Shown here: positions 1-5,133 of the stretch, piece by piece
How positions within the stretch are numbered: position 1 is the first letter of the stretch
How the letters are laid out: the number at the start of each line of letters is the position of its first letter
Source of the DNA: Rhodocyclales bacterium
GTDB taxonomy: Bacteria > Pseudomonadota > Gammaproteobacteria > Burkholderiales > Rhodocyclaceae
Direction of reading: 5' to 3'
Length of the DNA: 6,652 bases
NCBI GenBank assembly: GCA_021286885.1
Contig: JAJTBM010000165.1
Span: forward strand, 1-6,652
The notes under the pieces: generated by a model
Told to the model about the DNA's origin: nothing
What the model saw: the letters and a program-made list of their open reading frames with translations, nothing else
Database searches by the model: none
Made by a program: the position numbers and the translations under genes

Positions 1-55
1 ATGGAGCAGCAACGATGTTACGCAGCAGGGCAGTCGCCCTAAAACAAAGTTAGGC
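1..55 (+). other. attI1: attI1 recombination site of a class 1 integron (5' end cut by window edge)
   Basis: This stretch matches, from memory, the attI1 site of class 1 integrons almost to the base, including the insertion core GTTAGGC at 49-55 and the preceding ACAAAG. attI1 is the site where the IntI1 integrase inserts gene cassettes; the crossover falls between G49 and T50. The direct-repeat region bound by IntI1 lies at about 1-30, and a further core-like GTTACGC is at 18-24. The first few bases of attI1, the intI1 gene and the Pc cassette promoter would lie to the left of the window and are not visible. Such a close match means this is the class 1 platform and not a generic chromosomal integron. 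Confidence 0.93.
15..53 (+). CDS. ORF-11-type short leader ORF inside attI1
   Basis: A 12-codon reading frame runs from ATG at 15 to TAG at 51-53 and begins MLRSRAV. GGAG at 3-6 sits 8 nt before the ATG and can act as a ribosome-binding site. The stop codon is made only when a cassette joins attI1, because it spans the crossover point. This corresponds to the short attI1 ORF (ORF-11) known to raise translation of a first cassette gene that lacks a good ribosome-binding site. Here the cassette gene starts 50 nt further on and has only a weak site, so the leader may matter. The peptide itself probably has no function. A second frame, ATG at 1 to TAA at 40-42, exists but has no visible ribosome-binding site in the window. 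Confidence 0.55.
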   Translation: MLRSRAVALKQS

Positions 56-582
56 CGCACAGCCCGCCAATCGCGCGCATCGCGGAACCCAAGAGCCACA
101 AGCATGGCGAACACAGCACTTTGCATACGTTGCGGCAGCTTCAAGAAGAATCACGTCGCTGTCTGCCCAGGCTGCCGCTTCTTGCCAACAGACGACGAAG
201 ACATCGCCAAGTCACGCATGCTCGACTTCCCGTACTCCTTTGCCACCGGTTCAAACGGCGATGTGTTTGAAACCGGGCGAACAGTTGACGAGTTGCAGAT
301 CATCTCGGAACAGATCAAGAGCGGCAAGCCGTACGACTTCCCCGCAGAAGAACTGGCTGGTGTGTTGAGAGTCTGGCGCCAGACCAAGCAAACAACCCCA
401 CGCGAGCTTTGGCTAGCGCTGGCAAAGTGGCTTGCTCCGCCACTTGCACTCGCGGCAGCCATTGCGTACTTCCTGTGGAAAGGTGTGTAATGGTCCAATC
501 CCCCCAGACACCCAATAAGCTTTTTCCCTGCCTGTAACTACTCCGAACCGATGAGCGATAGGGGGCTCGGAGTCGAGTGCCG
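50..582 (+). mobile_element. integron gene cassette in first array position
   Basis: The cassette's left boundary is firm: it is the crossover point in the attI1 core, after G49. The right boundary is tentative and is set by GTTGAAC at 582-588, a full match to the attC core consensus GTTRRRY. That gives a 533 bp cassette with one gene in the same direction as attI1, a short 5' leader (50-103), and a recombination site starting 2 nt after the stop codon. This is the normal cassette layout. Base composition is lower in G+C than the nif genes to the right, which fits foreign origin. No second cassette follows, and no 3' conserved segment is recognisable. Confidence 0.65.
104..490 (+). CDS. cassette-encoded zinc-ribbon protein with C-terminal membrane segment, function unknown
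   Basis: I do not recognise a function for this 128-residue protein. The N-terminus has a CxxC-x10-CxxC pattern (C7, C10, C21, C24), as expected of a small zinc ribbon. The middle (about 28-100) is polar and contains a DEDIAKS motif. The C-terminus (about 104-125: Leu/Ala-rich with two prolines, ending in an aromatic and Lys) looks like a single transmembrane helix, so the protein may be tail-anchored with the zinc ribbon in the cytoplasm. Small zinc-ribbon proteins with a similar start occur as hypothetical proteins in other proteobacteria; this is from memory. The ATG at 104 is the only good start, with a weak AAGAG 8 nt upstream. Transcription is probably driven by the integron Pc promoter outside the window. 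It is not a known resistance gene. Confidence 0.8.
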   Translation: MANTALCIRCGSFKKNHVAVCPGCRFLPTDDEDIAKSRMLDFPYSFATGSNGDVFETGRTVDELQIISEQIKSGKPYDFPAEELAGVLRVWRQTKQTTPRELWLALAKWLAPPLALAAAIAYFLWKGV

Positions 583-588
583 TTGAAC
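493..588 (+). other. attC: probable attC (59-base element) of the cassette, degenerate
   Basis: GTTGAAC at 582-588 fits the attC core GTTRRRY exactly. GTCCAAT at 493-499 differs from the inverse core RYYYAAC only in its last base. It lies 2 nt after the cassette gene's stop codon, where attC sites usually begin. The two outer boxes can pair at 5-6 of 7 positions. A second short pairing, GAC 507-509 with GTC 572-574, sits 7 nt inside each outer box, giving the expected symmetric layout. Inside is an inverted repeat, ACTCCGA 540-546 with TCGGAGT 567-573, though it competes with the 572-574 pairing. The 96 bp length is within the attC range. The pairing is imperfect and I could not fold it, so the exact limits are uncertain. 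Confidence 0.45.
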
Positions 589-647
589 GCAGCTGCCGCG
601 ATGTAATCCACCGCAGACCATGCCCATTCGGGCGATTGCCCAGCCCC

Positions 648-674
648 AAAAAAAGAGGGGGCACGAATGCCCCC
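648..674 (-). terminator. rho-independent terminator of the nif operon
   Basis: GGGGGCA at 657-663 pairs perfectly with TGCCCCC at 668-674 around a 4-nt CGAA loop. On the minus strand the stem is followed, after two bases, by seven T residues (complement of 648-654). This is a textbook intrinsic terminator for transcripts arriving from nifM, about 150 nt past its stop codon. It would also keep nif transcription from running into the convergent integron cassette. Confidence 0.85.
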
Positions 675-695
675 CAAAGTGCGCTCCAAGTCTGG

Positions 696-764
696 AAAAA
701 GCGGTTTCCTGCCGGATGCTCCCGGGTGGTCTCTCCTCGTGCCACCCCATCCGGCCCGCTTTTT
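696..764 (-). terminator. long bulged hairpin, probable first (possibly bidirectional) terminator after nifM
   Basis: The right arm is continuous (CCACCC 742-747, CATCCGGC 748-755, CCGCTTTTT 756-764). It pairs with three blocks on the left: GGGTGG 724-729, GCCGGATG 711-718 and AAAAAGCGG 696-704, separated by one-sided bulges of 5 and 6 nt. All 23 bases pair. Each strand ends in a T5 run, so it can terminate in either direction. It starts about 60 nt past the nifM stop codon, ahead of the simpler terminator at 648-674. The one-sided bulges recall folded attC sites, but no GTTRRRY/RYYYAAC ends are present. Confidence 0.6.
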
Positions 765-826
765 CGGTGTGTCTCGTTCTCTCCTCTCCTGGTTTTGTCT
801 CTCCGGTGATCGGTGTATGGCTTGCC

Positions 827-1705
827 TTATTGGTGGCTGGTGCGGGCTTTGTCCTGGAGGTCTTTGAGCCAGCCGTGCTGGCACATCTTGCGGCGGTTCT
901 GTTCCATGACGAGGCGGATGCGGGGGGCGACTTCGGCGTAGGGGGCGATGCCTTCGGGGCGGATGTCGTCGCAGCGCACGAGGTGGTAGCCCAGTTCGGA
1001 TTGCACCACAGGGCTGAGCTCGCCCTTGTGGGCGGCAAACAGGGCGGCGTCCAGGGCGGGGTAGAGCTTGCCGCGCTCCACGTCGCCAATCTGGCCGCCG
1101 TTCATGGCGGTGGGGCATTCCGAGTGCTTGAGGGCCTGTTCTTCAAAGCGCTTCGGGTCTTTGATGAGCCGTTTGCGGATGGCTTCGATCTTGGCGAGGG
1201 CCTTTTCCGGGGTGTTGTCGGCCATGTCCGGGTTGATGGTGATGAGGATGTGGGACGCCTTGCGCCTTTCGGTGCGCTTAAATTGCGCGTGGTGCATGTG
1301 GTAGAAAATCTGCACATCCAGTTCGGCCACCTGGGCGGATTTGGCCGAGACGCGGTCCAGTACGGCCTCGACCCGCAGTTCCCGTTGCAGGGCGGCGGTT
1401 AACAACGCGGGGGTGAGGGCCTGGGCGGCGAGGGCGGCGATGAAGTCGGCTTCGCTCTCGTAGCGCCCTTCGATTTCGGCGTAGGCCTTGCGCAGATGGG
1501 TTTCGGGCACCACGACACCCTGGGCCTCGGGGGCGCCGAGGACCAGGTTCTCGATGTCGAGCTGCTTGCGCGCCACCTGGCGCACATGGCGCAGCTCCCG
1601 CTCGCTCAGCTCGCCGGGGGGCTTGGTGTAGATCCCGTGGGCGGTCTTGAATACCAGATAGGGCAGGGTCAGGTCGCCCAGGGGGGCGGCTTCGGGGGCG
1701 TTCAT
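827..1705 (-). CDS. nifM: NifM, PpiC-type peptidyl-prolyl isomerase for nitrogenase Fe protein
   Basis: NifM is the accessory protein needed for stable, active NifH (Fe protein) and belongs to the parvulin-type prolyl cis-trans isomerases. The 292-residue product has a helical N-terminal part (about 10-145) specific to NifM. It then has a PpiC domain at about 148-248: ASHILITIN at 150-158, the GGQIGDVERGKLYPALDAAL region from 203, and a GELSPVV...GYHLVRC ending at about 228-245. No signal peptide is seen, which fits a cytoplasmic NifM and not a periplasmic PpiC foldase. Its start codon shares one base with the nifZ stop (TGATG). A strong GAGGAGG Shine-Dalgarno lies 6 nt upstream, inside nifZ. 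It is the last gene of the operon, followed by two terminators. Confidence 0.93.
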   Translation of the reverse strand: MNAPEAAPLGDLTLPYLVFKTAHGIYTKPPGELSERELRHVRQVARKQLDIENLVLGAPEAQGVVVPETHLRKAYAEIEGRYESEADFIAALAAQALTPALLTAALQRELRVEAVLDRVSAKSAQVAELDVQIFYHMHHAQFKRTERRKASHILITINPDMADNTPEKALAKIEAIRKRLIKDPKRFEEQALKHSECPTAMNGGQIGDVERGKLYPALDAALFAAHKGELSPVVQSELGYHLVRCDDIRPEGIAPYAEVAPRIRLVMEQNRRKMCQHGWLKDLQDKARTSHQ

Positions 1706-2199
1706 CAGGCGTCCTCCTCGGCGGCGGCATCCTCGGGCTCAATCTCGCCGCCCTGCTGGTCGAGGGGCAGGGCTTCGAGGGCGTTCTCGGGGACTTGCAG
1801 CACCCAGCCGGGGACGTGCAGGTGGTATTGCACGCCCCCGGGCAGATCCCGCAACACACGCATGATTTCGCCCTTGGTGCCGGCGGTGGCGCGGATTTCG
1901 CCGCCCACCGCGAGGGTGATGCGGCACAGCACCTTTTCGCGGACTTCAAACTTGCTTTCGACCCAGGTTTCATCTTCGCCGAGGAGTTCTTCTTCCCGGC
2001 AGCCCACGATCATGTCTTCCTGGAAGAAGTAGACCGAGTAGATGATCTGGTCCTGGAGGTAGCTGCCCACATCCCGCACCACACCCATGGAACCCCGGCG
2101 GACCAGCAGGTCGCCGATTTCCTTGCCAGGGAAGGTGCCGTCGTTGCGCGCATTCCGTGTCACGCGCACGGTGTCGCCGTATTGAAAGCGGGGAAGCAT
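1705..2199 (-). CDS. nifZ: NifZ, nitrogenase MoFe-protein maturation factor
   Basis: NifZ helps form the second P-cluster of the MoFe protein, acting with NifW and the Fe-protein machinery; this is known for the family. The 164-residue sequence begins with the typical RFQYGDTVRV (4-13), followed by a GxMGVVRDVGSYLQ region (about 37-49) and YFFQEDMIVGCREEELL (57-73). A second, weaker copy of the same beta-rich unit appears to follow at about 83-144 (KFEVREKVLC, then AGTKGEIMRV, then VPGWVLQVPENALEAL). The tail (about 150-164) is acidic. The start is supported by an AAGGAG site 7 nt upstream (2207-2212). A 51-nt gap separates it from nifW, and it overlaps nifM by one base. Confidence 0.93.
   Translation of the reverse strand: MLPRFQYGDTVRVTRNARNDGTFPGKEIGDLLVRRGSMGVVRDVGSYLQDQIIYSVYFFQEDMIVGCREEELLGEDETWVESKFEVREKVLCRITLAVGGEIRATAGTKGEIMRVLRDLPGGVQYHLHVPGWVLQVPENALEALPLDQQGGEIEPEDAAAEEDA
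1712..1719 (-). promoter_or_regulatory. nifM ribosome-binding site embedded in nifZ
   Basis: GAGGAGGA on the minus strand lies 6 nt before the nifM ATG. The same bases encode the Glu-Glu-Asp near the C-terminus of NifZ. It fixes the nifM start and suggests coupled translation of nifZ and nifM. Confidence 0.75.
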
Positions 2200-2250
2200 G
2201 GCGATTCTCCTTCTGCGTTGGGCGGGCTGGTGTGTGTTGGATTGCAGGGC

Positions 2251-2586
2251 TCAGGCGGGCTTGCTGCCGAGCAGGCTGTCGAGGGGAACGAAGGAGGTGC
2301 CGGCGGCCTTTTGCAGCACCACGAACACCCGCTCGGTGAGGGCGTCGGACTGGACAAAGTCCAGGTAGGCCTGGGTCAGCCAGCGGGTGTAAAAAGCGCG
2401 GGCGTCGCTGTCAGCCTCGGGGGCCGGGCCCTGGGCTTCGATGTAGTTGTGGTAGCGCTGGAGGATGTGCAGGCGGTTCACCTGAACGGTCTTGGCGTCG
2501 TATTCGATGCCGAAGTAGTCCAGAAAGTCTTCGGCGGAAGACAGTTCTTCGAGGGCTTCTTCGAGGCTCAGGTCCAGATCACTCAT
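2251..2586 (-). CDS. nifW: NifW, nitrogenase-stabilising/protective protein
   Basis: NifW is a small cytoplasmic protein linked to MoFe protein maturation and to protection of nitrogenase from oxygen. The 111-residue product has the family hallmarks: LSSAEDFLDYFGI (15-27), a VNRLHILQRYHNYI helix (36-49), and FVPLDSLL close to the C-terminus. The length is near that of Azotobacter NifW. I chose the ATG at 2586 over one 20 codons upstream because the protein then begins at the conserved region and AAGGAG (2594-2599) stands 7 nt before it. The longer start would add a Pro-rich, unconserved extension and overlap the preceding gene. It lies 40 nt after the helical-repeat gene in the same operon. 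Confidence 0.93.
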   Translation of the reverse strand: MSDLDLSLEEALEELSSAEDFLDYFGIEYDAKTVQVNRLHILQRYHNYIEAQGPAPEADSDARAFYTRWLTQAYLDFVQSDALTERVFVVLQKAAGTSFVPLDSLLGSKPA

Positions 2587-2593
2587 GATGGCG

Positions 2594-2599
2594 CTCCTT
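2594..2599 (-). promoter_or_regulatory. nifW ribosome-binding site
   Basis: AAGGAG on the minus strand, 7 nt before the ATG at 2586. It decides the nifW start in favour of the shorter protein. Confidence 0.75.
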
Positions 2600-2627
2600 G
2601 GCTGGGGTGGGCGGTGTTGGCTGGGGT
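2598..2627. repeat. 11-bp direct repeat in the orf-nifW spacer
   Basis: TTGGCTGGGGT occurs at 2598-2608 and again at 2617-2627, offset by 19 nt. The two copies fill most of the 40-nt gap between the helical-repeat gene and nifW, and the first overlaps the nifW ribosome-binding site. It may be a chance GT-rich duplication; no known regulator site is matched. Confidence 0.5.
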
Positions 2628-3160
2628 CAGGCCGACTGGGCGGCAAAATCCACGGAAATCACGTTGTCGCTGGCGTGGATGCGGGCCACTTCGATGAGGC
2701 CCCGGGTGCCGATGCGGTCCCGTTCATCCACGTCGGCAATGCAGCTCAGCATCGCAATGCCGTCTTCAATACGCAGCTGGCGCAGGGCCAGCACGGCCTT
2801 GGCCTTGAGGGCCAGGAGCCAGAAACGGGCGAGGCCCGCGTCCTCTTCTATGCCCTGGCGCACATGGGCGGGGTTGAGCTGGCGCCAGTCGGTGGGGTAG
2901 CCGATGGGGGCCGCCGAGAGGGCGAGGGCCCGGTCGGCCACCTGATCGGCTGCGTCCAGCCGGTTCTGGTAAAAGTAGAAGCGATACAGGGCGACGATCA
3001 CTTCCAGGTGTTCGGGGGCCAGGGCCTGGGCCTGGCGCAGCAGGGCTTCGGCGGCGGGTTCGGGGTAGTGTTCGGAGGCCTGCCGGATCAGGTCGCCCAC
3101 TTCGGCGGCCAGGGGCTGGTCGAAGTAGAGGGGGCCGGCGTCAAAGTCGAGCAGATCCAT
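2627..3160 (-). CDS. nif-linked helical-repeat (TPR-like) protein of unknown function
   Basis: This 177-residue protein has no assigned function that I know. It is rich in Ala/Leu helices arranged like tetratricopeptide repeats. One unit spans about 35-81 (PAAEALLRQAQALAPEHL, then a YRFYFYQNRLDAADQVADRALAL helix pair). A second spans about 112-145 (FWLLALKAKAVLALRQLRIEDGI). A conserved-looking GYPTDW element lies between at 87-92. No signal peptide, cysteine cluster or membrane helix is seen. It sits between cysE and nifW, where some diazotrophs have a similar small hypothetical gene. It starts 10 nt after cysE, with GAGG (3169-3172) overlapping the cysE stop, so it is surely co-expressed with nitrogenase assembly genes. 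A scaffold or chaperone role would be inference only. Confidence 0.85.
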   Translation of the reverse strand: MDLLDFDAGPLYFDQPLAAEVGDLIRQASEHYPEPAAEALLRQAQALAPEHLEVIVALYRFYFYQNRLDAADQVADRALALSAAPIGYPTDWRQLNPAHVRQGIEEDAGLARFWLLALKAKAVLALRQLRIEDGIAMLSCIADVDERDRIGTRGLIEVARIHASDNVISVDFAAQSA

Positions 3161-3170
3161 GGGGCGGGCC

Positions 3171-3938
3171 TCAGTGTTCGTCCTTGGCAGATTTCATCAT
3201 CGAGCCACAATCGCAGCTGTCAGAGCACTCGCCGCACTCGTCCGGGTTGAGTCCGGCGGCGGTCATGCGAGATTCAAGCACCTGGACCCGGTCCAGCAGG
3301 CAGGCGAGGGCCTTGCCCACCGGGTCGGGGATCAGGTGGTGATCCAGATCCAGCCCGTCGGGGCCGCGCCGGCCTTCGCTGCGCACGATGCGCCCGGGAA
3401 TGCCCACCACGGTGCGGTCGGCGGGCACGTCCTTGACCACCACCGAGTTGGCCCCCACCCGCACCCGGTCGCCAATGGTGATGGGGCCGAGGATCTTGGC
3501 GCCGGCGCCCACCACCACCCCGCTCGACAGGGTGGGGTGGCGCTTGCCCTTGCGCCAGGAGGTGCCGCCCAGGGTGACGCCGTGGTAGAGGGTCACGTCA
3601 TCGCCGATTTCGGCGGTTTCCCCCACCACCACGCCGGCCCCGTGGTCGATGAACAGGCGCCGGCCAATGCGGGCGGCGGGGTGGATATCCACATTGGTGA
3701 ACATCCGGGCCACAAACTGGAGCACCCGGGCCGGGTAGTGCAGCCCCCGCCCCCACAGGGCGTGGCCGAGCCGGTAGCTGAGGATGGCATGCACGCCCGG
3801 GTAGGTGGTGAGCACTTCCCAGCGGCTGCGGGCGGCCGGGTCGCGGCTCATCACCGAGTCGATGTCTTCCCGGAGCAGTGCCATCAACCGGGGCGGCGCT
3901 TCCGGGGCAGGGGCGGGCAGGGCGCTGGTGGGGTGCAT
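3171..3938 (-). CDS. cysE1: nif-cluster serine O-acetyltransferase with Cys-rich C-terminal tail
   Basis: The enzyme transfers acetyl from acetyl-CoA to L-serine to give O-acetylserine, the cysteine precursor. nif-linked copies (CysE1/NifP) boost cysteine supply for NifS-driven Fe-S cluster synthesis. The 255-residue protein has a short helical N-terminal domain (18-80) and a left-handed beta-helix of hexapeptide repeats (about 84-182). The active-site [12 protein letters not shown] is at 96-107 and YHGVTLGG at 118-125 (D98, H99, H119). The C-terminus carries C235, C238, C242 and C244 in a [11 protein letters not shown] tail. The ATG at 3938 is chosen because GAGGAA (3945-3950) lies 6 nt upstream, overlapping the nifV stop. 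Upstream in-frame ATGs fall inside nifV and add unconserved sequence. The gap to nifV is 10 nt. Confidence 0.92.
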   Translation of the reverse strand: MHPTSALPAPAPEAPPRLMALLREDIDSVMSRDPAARSRWEVLTTYPGVHAILSYRLGHALWGRGLHYPARVLQFVARMFTNVDIHPAARIGRRLFIDHGAGVVVGETAEIGDDVTLYHGVTLGGTSWRKGKRHPTLSSGVVVGAGAKILGPITIGDRVRVGANSVVVKDVPADRTVVGIPGRIVRSEGRRGPDGLDLDHHLIPDPVGKALACLLDRVQVLESRMTAAGLNPDECGECSDSCDCGSMMKSAKDEH

Positions 3939-3948
3939 GGCGGGTTCC

Positions 3949-5133
3949 TCAGGCAGTCGTGTGGGCATCGTGGGCGGTGAGGGTCTGGAGTTCGGCCAGG
4001 AAGCGGCGCAGATCCGCCGGGCCCGGGCTGCGCTTGGTGCGCTCCACATAGCCCCGGATGCGCAGCAGCAGGGTGGCCGCGTCGGCTTCGCCAAGCTGAA
4101 TGCCGAGTTTGCGATAAGCCTGGATCACCCCGGCGCTGCCGGAGTGCTTGCCGAGCACCATCCGGTGCTGGCGCCCCACTTCGCGGGGGTCGATGGCCTG
4201 GTAATTGGCCGGGTCCTTGAGCAGGCCATCCACATGGATGCCGGCTTCGTGGGTAAACACGCCCTTGCCGACCACGCTTTTCTGCCAGCCCACCGGCCGC
4301 CCGGCGGCCCGGGCTACTTGCTGGGAGAGGGCAGGGAAGCGGGACAGGTCGATCCCGGTGTGCATGCCGTACAGCTTGGCCAGGGCCAGGGCCACTTCTT
4401 CGAGGGCGGCATTGCCGGCCCGCTCGCCCAGCCCATTCACGGTGGTATTCACGTGGGTGGCGCCACCACGCACGGCGGCCAGGGTGTTGGCGGTGGCCAG
4501 GCCCAGGTCGTCGTGGGCATGCATCTCCAGTTCCAGGTCGCAGCAGGCCCGCAGGTCGGCAAAGCGCTGGAAGGTGTCAAACGGCTCCATGATTCCGAGG
4601 GTGTCGGCAAAACGCAGCCGGCAGGCCCCGGCGGCCTGGGCCGCTTCGGCAATCTGGCGCAGGAAGTCCGGGTCGGCGCGGGAGGCGTCCTCGCAGCCCA
4701 CCAGTACTTCCAGCCCCATGTCCCGGGCGCGGGGCACCAGGCTGGCGATCTGTTCCAGCACCCATTCCCGGTCGCGCCGCAGCTTGTGGCGGATCTGCTG
4801 GTCGGAGGCGGAGATGGACAGATCCACCATCCAGCCCCCCAGCCCGGCACAGGCGAGCAGATCGTCTTCCCGCATCCGGCACCACAGCACCAGCCGGGCC
4901 GCCAGACCCGCCCGGGCGCAGGCCTGGATGCCTTCCCGTTCGGCGGGCCCCATGGCGGGGATGCCGATTTCCAGTTCCGGCACGCCAATCGCGTCCAGGG
5001 CCCGGGCAATGGCGAGCTTCTCGTCCAGGGTGAAGGCTACCCCGGCAGATTGCTCCCCATCGCGCAGGGTGGTGTCGTTGATCACCACCCGGGGCGCGTG
5101 GGCGGGCGCGGAGGGCTGGATGAAGTCAAGCAT
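3949..5133 (-). CDS. nifV: NifV, homocitrate synthase
   Basis: NifV condenses acetyl-CoA with 2-oxoglutarate to homocitrate, the organic ligand of FeMo-co. The 394-residue product is close to the Azotobacter protein in length. It has the DRE-TIM family signature [10 protein letters not shown] (19-28), the metal-binding HAHDD (205-209), a GLGERAGNA loop (234-242), and [11 protein letters not shown] (293-303) typical of homocitrate/isopropylmalate synthases. It lacks the long C-terminal leucine-regulatory domain of LeuA. The start at 5133 overlaps the 3' end of nifS by 8 nt (ATGCTTGA contains both the start and the nifS stop). An in-frame upstream start (5235) would extend deep into nifS. No good Shine-Dalgarno is visible, so translation probably depends on ribosomes finishing nifS. 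Confidence 0.95.
   Translation of the reverse strand: MLDFIQPSAPAHAPRVVINDTTLRDGEQSAGVAFTLDEKLAIARALDAIGVPELEIGIPAMGPAEREGIQACARAGLAARLVLWCRMREDDLLACAGLGGWMVDLSISASDQQIRHKLRRDREWVLEQIASLVPRARDMGLEVLVGCEDASRADPDFLRQIAEAAQAAGACRLRFADTLGIMEPFDTFQRFADLRACCDLELEMHAHDDLGLATANTLAAVRGGATHVNTTVNGLGERAGNAALEEVALALAKLYGMHTGIDLSRFPALSQQVARAAGRPVGWQKSVVGKGVFTHEAGIHVDGLLKDPANYQAIDPREVGRQHRMVLGKHSGSAGVIQAYRKLGIQLGEADAATLLLRIRGYVERTKRSPGPADLRRFLAELQTLTAHDAHTTA

Larger units (their letters stand above)
589..826. other. intergenic junction between integron and nif operon
   Basis: No credible gene lies here. The change from integron to nif-flanking DNA falls somewhere between the attC core (582-588) and the terminators. 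From 589 to 647 I see only small self-complementary motifs (GCCC 622-625, GGGC 630-633, GCCC 638-641). The rest is taken up by the two hairpins at 648-674 and 696-764, followed by a pyrimidine-rich stretch up to the nifM stop. I find no Tn402 25-bp terminal repeat, no qacE or sul1 sequence, and no target-site duplication. Confidence 0.6.

Noticed and set aside
1..42. A 13-codon frame starting at the first base (ATG to TAA at 40-42)
   Set aside because: It is a fixed part of attI1 with no visible ribosome-binding site. The ORF starting at 15 is the one with a Shine-Dalgarno and a known effect.
622..641. Alternating GCCC/GGGC/GCCC motifs that could form two exclusive small hairpins
   Set aside because: The stems are only 4 bp, which is expected by chance in GC-rich DNA, and no leader peptide or gene follows to make an attenuator plausible.
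491..826. Search for a Tn402 inverted repeat, qacE/sul1 3' conserved segment or a second cassette
   Set aside because: No resemblance to those sequences was found by eye, and only one GTTRRRY core (582-588) fits in this interval.
315..1118. A 267-codon minus-strand frame running from nifM across the terminators into the cassette
   Set aside because: It crosses two terminator hairpins and the attC, is Arg/Pro-rich, and is out of frame with nifM. It looks like a chance frame.
620..1402. A 260-codon open frame on the plus strand opposite nifM
   Set aside because: It is antisense to a convincing nifM and shows repetitive Gly/Val/Ala composition typical of the complement of a GC-rich gene. It has no domain and also spans the terminators.
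2200..2250. Possible internal NifA/sigma-54 promoter in the nifW-nifZ gap
   Set aside because: The spacer is GT/CA-rich, but I see no GG-N10-GC element with the usual TGGCAC/TTGCA context and no TGT-N10-ACA activator site.
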